Source: Ancylostoma caninum
Taxonomy: Eukaryota > Nematoda > Chromadorea > Rhabditida > Ancylostomatidae
DNA: 64,000 nucleotides
NCBI GenBank assembly: GCA_037903475.1
Contig: JBAJFG010000232.1
Span: 434,001-498,000, forward strand
Reading direction: 5' to 3'
In this document: positions 39,101-48,600 of the stretch, piece by piece
Position numbering within the stretch: position 1 is the stretch's first letter
Layout of the letters: each line of letters begins with the position of its first letter
Translations under genes and position numbers: made by a program
Notes under the pieces: model-generated
The model's input: only the letters and a program-made list of their open reading frames with translations
The model's database searches: none
Told to the model about the DNA's origin: nothing

Positions 39101-39719
39101 TAAAGTGGTAAAACTTCTCTTGAAACCAGTGACATTATTGGATAATTTCCGTATAGCCTTTTCGGAAATCGGTGACCAAGGACATTTTGAGACTGACCTC
39201 TCATCCAGGGAAATGGATCAATATTTCAGGAATTTGGCATTACTCCTTCGCTGACATGAGCTATGCGACGCGGCTCGTAGCGAAAGCGATTTTTGGCACG
39301 CCGCCAACTTCCACATATGACAACGCGCTGCATTATTTTCTTAAAGCAGAGGAAATCTCTGTAAGTATGTACTGCACAGGCCATAGTGCTGAATACACCT
39401 GATTCTACGTAATTTTACGTATTTTCAGCCACGATTCTATAGTACCAACACTTACTACATAGGCGAGACATACGAGAAGATGGGTAACAGGGATGAGGCA
39501 ATGAAGTACTACAAGGATGCATTCAGGATGTCTGTGGTAACGGCTGATGATAGGATCATACATCAGAAGGTGGGTAACTCTTTAAATTATTAATTAATTA
39601 AGCATATATTTACAGTCTATTACATTTATTATTACTCTTATAAGATGCTTTCATTCCAGGCTCATGAAAAGTTACGAAAAGCCGGAGTGAAAGACAGTGA
39701 ACTGCTACAAAAAGAGTGA
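36105..39719 (+). CDS. rmd-like: regulator of microtubule dynamics (RMD/FAM82) TPR protein
   Basis: Complete 8-exon model that stays in phase throughout, 288 residues: 36105-36167, 36271-36500, 37617-37721, 38697-38766, 38835-38901, 39230-39360, 39429-39569, 39660-39719 (stop TGA). RMD proteins bind microtubules; in C. elegans RMD-1 acts in chromosome segregation and the vertebrate RMDN proteins are mitochondrial or ER-linked. The N-terminus (MYRWPIFLRIARDTLKLTPR) is basic and amphipathic like a mitochondrial presequence. TPR-type helices follow: FDIIVRETDALYDS, RLMYEAYALVQKAV, YAILLDYIGE, GIWHYSFADMSYATRLVAKA (family signature region), FGTPPTSTYDNALHYFLKAEE, TYYIGETYEKMGNRDEAMKY. Intron 2 holds a LINE fragment and intron 3 a small foldback. 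Confidence 0.9.
36662..36770 (+). repeat. TTTA-rich low-complexity tract
   Basis: CATTTATTTATTTATTTATT-type repeats interrupted by TTTG and CTCG words, within intron 2 of the RMD-like gene. Confidence 0.7.
36995..37063. repeat. 69-bp near-perfect palindrome
   Basis: CGCGTAAATTGTTTTGAACA and ATATTAATT pair with the mirrored AATTAATATAAGTG and TTCAAAACAATTTTACGCG, arms of about 34 bp with one insertion. It immediately precedes the LINE fragment and may mark its truncated 5' junction. Confidence 0.8.
37074..37560 (+). mobile_element. 5'-truncated non-LTR retrotransposon (LINE) 3' end
   Basis: A 122-codon ORF (37074-37442) resembles the extreme C-terminus of LINE ORF2 downstream of the reverse transcriptase: KRAKLLGLPTLQSRRSNSDL, then MMFKIIKGK, then a basic SRFFTYRAVNEFN tail. 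After the stop the sequence runs to AATAAATGAAT near 37540, similar to the short A-rich 3' ends of such elements. No RT catalytic motif remains. Same strand as the host RMD-like gene. Confidence 0.75.
38440..38560. mobile_element. short foldback in RMD-like intron
   Basis: AAGTGGGCGTGGTCAAGCGC pairs with GCGCCTGACCACGCCCACTT, and the outer arms GCAGAG and TCAAGAA also match their inverted partners, with about 40 bp between. Words such as GGCCACGCCCC and CTCTGCATC also occur at about 36878-36910, suggesting a decayed relative in intron 2. Confidence 0.6.
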
Positions 39720-40126
39720 TCTACAATCGATATTCTACAGCTATCTACCTACTTGTACATGCTTATATGACTCTTGATTGAAAATTACGGTTAGATTCTA
39801 AGTTGAATAAGTTATTAAAATTAATAAATTAATTTAATAAATCCTTCAAATATGAAACTGCTCTCCTCACAACAATGGTCATGAAAGATTGTAGGTTTTT
39901 CTGGATTATTCCGTACAGATGCAATGCGTTTCAAAAATGAAAGTAGTACCAGTCTTTCTCATCTCTCTCTTCGATTACCACACTGTTTCACGTCTACTCT
40001 TCTTCCCTAAGGTCTCTCAAACTGTATTCTCCAGCGAAATAAACCATGTCATCCAGAAATGTGATAATTTTGAAAACTTTAAATCCGTAACTATAATACC
40101 GCTCCTAACTCTTGCGACGCTTGCGC

Positions 40127-40220
40127 CATTGAGATTACCCTGGGTAAACGTGTTACCACCACACAAATTCACCCGGCATTCACGCGGGCGTTATCACGTT
40201 TACCCTGGGTAATCTCAATG
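40127..40220. mobile_element. 94-bp foldback with 26-bp perfect arms
   Basis: CATTGAGATTACCCTGGG and following TAAACGTG are exactly mirrored at the right end (CACGTTTACCCTGGGTAATC and TCAATG). The arms themselves contain palindromic TTACCCTGGGTAA. The 42-bp centre also has weak self-complementarity (GTTACC / GTTATCAC, CCCGGCATTCACGCGGG). Confidence 0.8.
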
Positions 40221-40468
40221 ATGCATCCAGGCCCTTGGGCCAAAATCCGTAATTACAGACGGAGTCCCAAACGCACTCTCTAAGGTACCAGACCATATAA
40301 AATTCGCTATTTAACAAATTTAAACGATGAAACAATTATTTGAAAGCTCTGGAGCTCCTGATTCCAAATATCTGGATAGGAATTATATGTATTTGGGGTA
40401 AAACTAGCAAAAGAAAACCTAAATTTTCTCAAAAAAAAAAAAACAGGATAACAAATAAAATCGACCAT

Positions 40469-40721
40469 CTCAGATAACTGTGCAGCACAAACGCAGCTCG
40501 AACGGAGTAATGGTTCGAGTAGAAACCCTAGCAGCAACGACTGTCAGTTGTTGCCATCCTCCCCTCGATTGCTGCTCAAGCTGCAGGCCCTTTAGCAGCA
40601 ATTGCTGAGGGACAGTAGCAATCAAGGGGAGAATAGCAGCAACTGGGAACCGTTGTTGCTAGGGTTTCTAACCGAACCATTACGCCGTTTGGGCTGCGTT
40701 CGTGCTGCACAGTTATCAGAG
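40469..40721. mobile_element. foldback MITE, family C copy 3
   Basis: 253 bp with ends CTCAGATAACTGTGCAGCAC and inverted TTATCAGAG; same arms as the copies at 17066 and 21034. Unusually, a further 16 bp of flank on each side (AAATAAAATCGACCAT at 40453 and its complement to 40736) is also inverted, extending this copy's arms beyond the family consensus. Confidence 0.85.
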
Positions 40722-40727
40722 ATGGTC

Positions 40728-40822
40728 GATTTTATTTATTCACTTATTTATTTATTTACTTATTTATTTATTTACTTATTTATTTATTTACTTATTTATT
40801 TATTCACTTATTTATTTATCTG
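40728..40822 (+). repeat. (TTTATTTACTTA)n microsatellite
   Basis: TTTATTTA and TTTACTTA words repeated about eight times directly abutting the family C element at 40469-40721. Confidence 0.9.
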
Positions 40823-40999
40823 TACACCACAATAGAGGGGCGCCAGATATAGAGAATTTTTTAACTCAAAAGCAATTTTTATACAGATATTTAAAACTAA
40901 GAGCTCGAAATCTTTTGATATGTCGTTTCACACCCTAATTTGGCCCACTTCCAACAATTCTGACGCTTTTCTTCGGATTTTGGGAGGATAATTGGGAGC

Positions 41000-42440
41000 G
41001 GAAACCCCGAAAAACTACAAAGCAACGTCAAATATCCAGGAAAATCCTCAAAAACCCTAACAAAGGCCCCAATTCTTCCCGAGAATACGTCATCCAGAGA
41101 GAATGCGCCTCTACGCATGATTCGCCACAAGAACAGTCGTAACCGCGGGTGTCCTCTTAACCGCGGCCCAATCTAGGTCAAACGTCGTTCATACAATCGA
41201 TCCGCTACTGTGTGTACTGGAATCTCGTGATGTCTTTACTTCTCGTTTATCCTTGCTCTAGATCTACTTGTGGTGGATTTCCTAACGTAGTCTCCAGAAA
41301 TCTCACGGAATCTCTGCATTTTCCCAGAAAGAACTTCGGAATACTTTAATCTTAGTGGTGATTTAGAGCTATGAGCAGAGTAAAGGATATTAATCCATAA
41401 CTTATGGACATAAACACTTGTTTACGGTCAGTTGAGATGTATTTTATTGGGCAATGTTACTAATTACAATACCTTTAACTTGCCAGGTAGCTAGATCCAA
41501 GTATTCTTCCAGAAATTTGTGAACTAGTGCATGGTTTCCCTTTTTTAAATAGAATTTCCTCCATTTCTCGCCAGAGTACTCCTATACAGGCATAGCAAAT
41601 ATCCATGGAATTTCCCTAGTTTTTCGGGATCTCTGAACAGAAAAAAAAAACGGTTCAAAGCTCAGTCCCATGTCGATATCTGTCAATGGTACTCATTAGA
41701 TGCACCTCCTCATGAGCCTTTAGCACTCGACGGAAGAAAAAAACTGAGGCGAGAACTGGTCCCCAGACCATTTCTCATCCTAGCTGTTATGTTTATTCCA
41801 TGTTTCTGTACGATAAATTTAATTTAGTATTATCACAGTAATTAATGCATTAATTGCTCTCTTTCTTTGAATAACATTAGAACACTTTATCTAATATATA
41901 GTAGTACTAATATATAGTAGTACTAACTGGACTCTCTCTAATATATATTAGTACTAATAATTTTAATACTAATACTTGTCTAATAATATATACATAATAT
42001 CTAATACCTTATCCTTGTCCTCTGCCCAAATAAAACGTGTTCGTGACAATCTATGTAGCAATAGCAGTATATATAAGCTCCTAATACTAATATATACTAA
42101 TATTGTACCATACTATGTATTACATTACATTATTATACTGTTATTTAATACCAGGTGCGGACGCGGAGGGTCGAAATTGCTTAATAAAATGGATAAAAAC
42201 TCTGCATAAGCTTATTTTTTGTTGTTCATTTTTATTATTATAATTTTTAAATGTTTATTTGTATTCATTTAGTACTGAATTTAATCAATGCCTTCATTTA
42301 TTGCACGTTTATTAATTGTACATGTGTATATCAATTTAATTCTTCCATTCGGGACCACCCAGCTCCACCCTCATCCCCTGACTTGCCACTCCTCCTCCGG
42401 TGCTGGAGGAATATTAGCCTTGCTCATAAGATAAAAAATA
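41000..42440. other. intergenic stretch, AT-rich
   Basis: No gene recognised. At about 41886-41960 a short direct repeat of TAATATATAGTAGTACTA is present. The rest shows only scattered T/A-rich tracts. Confidence 0.5.
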
Positions 42441-42456
42441 CATATTTTCTTCCAGA

Positions 42457-44608
42457 ATGTCTCCGCCAGCCGGCAAAGAACCAAAAGTGAACGAGTTGCC
42501 GCCGAACTTCAGCTTCACTCGCGATGACCCATTCTACTTCGGTCCCGCCACATGCAATCTGATGCACTACACACCAGCCGCCTACATGGCCGGTTTTGTG
42601 GAAATGGTGATGTTACTCGGGGGATCGCTGTGGTTTTGGCGTAAGTGACCAGTTGATTTTGATTACAAATCCTCTTAAAATCTCCTCTCACTTTAAAAAA
42701 TATATCAAATCCAGAAAAAGTCAACTATGAGATCAGCCTCAGAAAAAAAGCATGGGGGGGGGAGAACTGGCACCACTTAAAATTTGACTTTCTCCGCATC
42801 CTAGGGTGCGAAAACTGGTCCCCGTTGGCTCTCGACCATATTAGTCACCAAATAGTGGGCCGCCTTCGATGAAAATGCATCTGTTATTGAATGCTCTACC
42901 TGAAAAGCTTCGGGATTTTCTCTGCTTTTATTAGAATCGTGAACAGCGTGTAAACTGACTGGAGATTGAGGATGGGGCATGGGACTCACTGTGGGACCCT
43001 CACACCCACTTTACCTGAATTTTCAGAACTACACAGTGTTAATCAGTCGATGGACACATGGGTTGTGCTGTGCATGTTCGCTCTAACTGCTGGTGGTCTC
43101 TTCACAACTGCATTGATGGTATGTATTTATATTTCACTGAATTTATTCTTTTTCATTGAATAATTTGTATATATTAAAAAAACAAATTAATTTTTCATCT
43201 TGCTACTATTCAAAAGATCGATAAAGTGCAAAAATACATAAAAAAAACAATGTTATCTGTTCTCCTAAGTCTTTTATGCTAACACTCGGATGAACAAAAA
43301 AAAGTCATGCGAGAACTGGTCCCCGACTATTGTCAAGGACCAGTTCTCGTACAGATTTTGTGTGTATTTTGTGTAAATCTAACATATAATAAGCTAAACG
43401 AGTGTTAGCAATGTGCAGTATTTTTTATAGATGTAGAAAAAGCGTGTATATGTGTAAAGGGCAATGTATACTAGCTGCGTGCGTCAGTCGCGCGTTAGTC
43501 GCACGTCAGAAGCATGCACTCATATGCGGCGGGTTTTACATGGAGCCCAATGAATGCAAAATGTACATCTTCACCAAAAATAACGCGTGGTCATCGCGAT
43601 GCCATGAACGCGTCCGTCTGAGCTGCGTCAGCGACGCGACAGGCGCTAACCCTCATTAAATAAACGCTACTATTTATACTAGGTGCGTGCGTCAAATGCA
43701 CGCACCTAGTATAAATAGCTGCGGAGCCGGTAGTAGTGACGGACGAGTAGATCACTCAGAATAAACATTCAAGAAATTCAAATTCTGAGTAACGTAGGAA
43801 TTGGAAGACCTTTTTGTATTCTTGTAAAGCAATTTTTAAAGACATACCAGTTCATTTACTAGGGAAGAGGGGAGGGGGGGGGGGTGCTCATTGCGTCCCG
43901 CACCGCTCACCAATCCAAGAAAAAACCCGTATCCTAGCTCCGTAATGAGCACGCTCCAGCAATTTCTAATTTCAAGAAAAAAAAACACCTTGGCACCGGA
44001 TCCAGAAAATATTGTAGATCTGACAAAAATAATTGTTTACTTTTTACAGTTCTACGGGCTCAAAACGGAACAGGCTCGACTAATCGCTCCTAAATTGGCA
44101 TTTATCCAGGTGAGTATCAGTATCCAGATGATTTCTATCCAGAATCTACGTCTCAATGTCCTAGTGAAATATTTCAGCTCGAAATCCTCATTCTGATGAT
44201 TTTCGCTGCCGTTGCTATTGTCGCAATGTCATTTGGTATTAGTCTCACGCATCAGCTGTTCGGCGTTTTTATCCGGTAAGCACTTTCATGGGTAACCTAA
44301 CCTATTGAAGCTTTACCAGACGAAAAACAAGGATCCATCCATAAACTCACTACTTCAGAATCCCAGAAATGGAACGCGACTTCGGTCCAATTTGGCCATT
44401 CAACATCGGTGTCATCTCGTTCTTCGCCGCTGCCCTGTGCATCTGGTAAGCAGCCGTGGATAGTACCTCGACTCAAATGAATCCCATAAATTCCTCGTTA
44501 AGGATGCGGGTGTTGATCAGTGGTGCGATGGAATTCATTCTCGACAAACAGTTCTTCACCGATGCTCCATCGATTGAAATGGAAAAAACCTTACCCAGAC
44601 CAGAATAG
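42457..44608 (+). CDS. four-pass integral membrane protein, unknown function
   Basis: Complete 6-exon model in phase, 208 residues: 42457-42640, 43027-43118, 44050-44109, 44178-44275, 44359-44445, 44503-44608 (stop TAG). The start follows TTCCAGA, a probable trans-splice acceptor. After a polar N-terminus (MSPPAGKEPKVNELPPNFSF) come four hydrophobic stretches: AAYMAGFVEMVMLLGGSLWF, TWVVLCMFALTAGGLFTTAL, LEILILMIFAAVAIVAMSFG and FNIGVISFFAAALCIWMRVL. The tail is short and charged (EMEKTLPRPE). The layout suggests a small tetraspan family with both ends in the cytoplasm, but there is no tetraspanin CCG motif or claudin signature. I do not recognise the family. The 930-bp intron 2 contains foldback sequence. 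Confidence 0.85.
43670..43718. repeat. perfect 21-bp-arm hairpin
   Basis: CTATTTATACTAGGTGCGTG with following C pairs exactly with its complement across a 7-base loop (GTCAAAT). The related word TATACTAGCTGCGTGCGTCA occurs at about 43466 on the same strand, so the hairpin may be one end of a roughly 250-bp element inside intron 2 of the four-pass protein gene. Confidence 0.8.
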
Positions 44609-45028
44609 TCACAGATAATAAATATTCATATGCCTCTTGCATTAACACTACCCCAGTGCTCGTATCCAGATTTTCCATGCAACACTTCATTCTATCGCAT
44701 CTGATAACAACAACAAAGGGCAGTCAAATATAGAAGTAGACATTAGGAGTCAAGAAAGGACTCTGTACAACCCAAAAAGTAAATATTACTCTGTTCTTGT
44801 CAGAAAAAGACCTTAAATATCAACAATAATTTTAATGATACCAGAGAAAACCATCAAATGGTAGGGTAGGAGCCCAGCAAAAGAGTTCACATGAAATCAT
44901 AGTCTTAAATCCTGTTTCATAGAGATCCTCAATTAAATAAATAGATGTAAGAGCTAAAGAGGTAAAGAGGAAGAAAAATGACTGCACCGTCATGGTTCAC
45001 CGCTGAATTCCTCCCATCTCGCTCTCAG

Positions 45029-45423
45029 GACTGCAACGCCGTCAGGTTCTCGATGAGGAGCGCGCTCTCTTGCGCGGACTAGGAGCAGCATTGTCCCTTA
45101 AAAGGTACGTTAACCAACTGCTCAAAGGTAGCTTGTACCTACGAGGGCAGAAAGGTCTTCCCTATGTCCCCAACGACGCGATTCCATCGCCGCGAACACA
45201 TGGGCAATGGAATCGCAGCGATATTGTCACATTCACAAATGGTCAGTTACACCAGCAGTGCAATGAGCAAGATGAAAATCCTGCTACTTTAGACGATTTG
45301 AAAGTATGGTCTATCAGCTCAGGGAGTGCTCACGCGGAGACTTTGTCTGTAATCACGACCGCACAGGTATCATCCAGCCAGTCGGCTAGTTCTATCGGAA
45401 ACAGTAGCGAAACATCAAAATGA
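45029..45423 (+). CDS. probable terminal exon, unknown protein
   Basis: An open frame runs from a strong acceptor (CGCTCTCAG at 45028) to TGA at 45423: about 131 codons in phase 1. It starts with a charged helix (LQRRQVLDEERALLRGLG), then a basic stretch (RYVNQLLKG, LYLRGQKGLPYVP), and ends in a serine/threonine/glutamine-rich tail. Codon usage and composition look coding. No domain recognised. Upstream exons were not found; no donor of the four-pass gene joins it without a stop or an implausible junction. Confidence 0.4.
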
Positions 45424-45666
45424 AATGAATTACATCACACACATATCAAAACTTGCAGAACAAGGTGTAAAAAGAAGCTGTAAGATCGAACCAGTCGATA
45501 GGCCGGCCGATACCACTACGGTCGCAATTGCAGACGAAGTCACCCCCGGAGGCACTCCATAAGCTAAAAGACTGTAGCTGCAGCGTAATTGATACAGCGT
45601 GATTTCGAAGTAGCACTCTAAGTCCTCATTCTCGGGTAATTATTACCGTGTCGGGTACAAATAACG

Positions 45667-48600
45667 TTACCAACCCATTAGTAATTCAGAAAAAAATGAA
45701 CACAAGAAATTGGCACGGCAAGCAGTCACGTACTCTGGGATATCCAGGCGAGACCTTAGAATCTTCCGAACAGCTTTTTCCTTTCCTTTGTTAGCCTCAA
45801 TCACTTTCGCCACTTCGCTGCCCATTCGCGTTCCAAGCGTGTGCTTTCGATGCACCAGTATCCTACAGAAAAAAGTGAAGGGAAAACTTAAAAAAAAACT
45901 ACTAATTGTCCGAAGGATGAGAAGCTTTGCAGTACCTCGATGCCGCTCTTGTTCTCTCCTGTACCTTTTGCACCCCATCCACGACTTGCACTAGCGGTTT
46001 ACTGTACAATTTTACGACCTCCGCAACACTTCCATAAATTTGTGGTGCTTCCAAGCGTTCAGGCGTAGCCGTTTCTACATAACGCAAATGTTTAAAAAAA
46101 CAAAAAAATCGACTTGCACAATAATAAAGTTGAAATTTTTGATCCAATTGTACCTTCCAGTGGAACGGAACCATCGTTGAGCATTTGGAAAAATTTATCC
46201 AGAATCTGGAGTACAAATTTAGCTCTCTCATCAGTTTTTTCCATATCGTTAATATGAGAGATAATCGAGGACAAGGGATGATCTGACGGTGAGAATCTGA
46301 TGATTTTTTGTAGGACTTCAGCCTAAAATGGATAGATATCGACTAAGTAGCAAATAATGGAAAAACTGGTAGTGAGCGCACCGTACCTTGTCTCCTGCTA
46401 TTTTGTCCAGGACCATTGTGACAGCGGATAAACACGTCATTACTTCCTCAGAACCAAAGGATTCGTTCAAGCGCTTGAATAGTGGTAGTAGGCCGACATG
46501 TTTGATGCACGCACGCATCTGTAAAACTATCTATTTCTTTCCTAATCATCTGAAGAGAAGTTCAAAAAGGGCTCCATAACGATGAAAAGAAGCCAATGGT
46601 TATTCTACTCGTTTACTCTTCATTTCCAATCTATTAGTGAGCGGTATGATTGTAGACCTGGTGGTCCAATTTTCTTATGGGTGGTCTAGGTAAAAATATG
46701 CTTCATAACCCACCTCAAATAAGTAGATGCCACCGTGAATCACAATGGGTGGTTTTTAAACTCACCAGAACTACAACGCATTACTCAGACCACCCATGTA
46801 GATGCTTCTTAATAGGGGGTGGTGAACCACATACCCCATACTACAAACCAATGGGGTCCACTCCACATTATCAGCCAATTAAAGGAGTCTGTGCCCCCCC
46901 CCCTCCTGCTATCTCTTCGTGGGTGGTCTGATGGATAGTGGTCTTTCTTTTCTTTTCACGTAGGTAGTCCAGTTATCTAATAAGTGACTTAGTCCCCACA
47001 GTGGCTAGTATCGTCTTCTAACGGGTGGTCCAAGTATCCTCCACGCGCCCCCCCCCCCCCATTTCCAACGTGAACAAGTGTGAACCTCCGAATCGTTCAA
47101 AGTGGTCCGACCACCATTAGTGATACACATGGATTCATCGTTAAAAATGCCCTACAATAATGAGTGGGTGACCCTCCCCTATCATCTAGTGGGTGGTCAA
47201 CCCTCTATTTTCTCCTCACAGGCAGTCCAATATTACGGGTGGCGGCAGCTAACAGCAGCATTTTCTTGCATACTCATTTCAAAAGTGGCTGACAGGGAGA
47301 TCTATGATCACCTCAATTTGACAGCCTGCAGTATACGCTGCATGCAGGAAGACAAATTGATTCACTCACAACTTCAACAAATGTAGCGTCGCCCTGTCCA
47401 AGCTTTGACGTCGCATCCATCAGCATAACAAGCGCATGTTGAACTAGGGTAATTTTTTGCTCGGCGTTGTTGACAAAGCGACAGAGAGATAGTAGAACTG
47501 CCTCCAAACAATTCGATGGCTCTAAACAATGCTCGCCAACTACTGCATCACAGAAGTTAGAAGGAAAAAAGAACTTACGCGATCCCTTTTGAGATTCTTC
47601 AAGAACCTTTGGATCCTCTTTCTTATCGCTTCCGTTAGATTCTAGGAAATAACTGTTAGTTCTAGTTATTCAAGCAATTGCAGCCAACAAGATGGCTCTG
47701 CTGGTTTTAAATCTTAGAGGATATAAAAATTTCTAAATTCGGAAATAGAAAATTTAGCAAGAATCCGATTCAAGAGCATTAGGCACAATCATTAGTGATG
47801 ATCGATAATTTTCCACTTAGAAAAACACTAAGCCGATTAATAATACTGAAATATTAAATAAAATTGTTTAAAAACAACATAATACATAGAGATTTGAAGA
47901 AAAAATTCAAGATCACTGGAAACTTCAAAAGGAACTATTTAGAAAAAGGTAATGCACGCCAAACAATTGACCTACTTCTATCATTGTCCGGAGATCCAGG
48001 TGCTGAGCTGCTAATCTTCTCCTTCTGTCCACGGAAAACCACATCATCGGACTCTACCTTTTCCGAACCATTCAAAGTGGATAATCCAATGAAATCGCTC
48101 AGCGGGGAATTTTTCTCACTTAACGGCTCACCAGACCACAACGATGGAACGCACAAACCACCTAGGAGTTCCTAAAACAAAAGCCATGATAAAGAAGCCA
48201 CAAACTGGGAACGCCATTTGCGTATTAATAAGGTAAACCCTTACTAGAACAGCCGTTTGGTAACGCAGCTGGCGCTCGCTTTCAAGTGTAGGCTCCTCGA
48301 ACTGCGCTAATACAGAGGAAAGAAGTCGTACACGATCTGGACATCGACTGCAACATGGACCACTCAAAAAAAGAGGAATATTTTATGGATAGGATAGCCA
48401 AGCTACAACAGGAAAACGAGCTACGAACCTCAAAAAGTCATATAGAACCATGCGAAAGTTGTTTACAGTGCAAAGACGCTGTAGCGACTCCATCATTCGA
48501 ACCATACCGCTAGATGCGTGATGCGATGTGTGCACCTAAGTAGGGGAAAAACCGCCTAAATCCTTCCATCAGCAACAAAATTGACTATAACCTCATTTTT

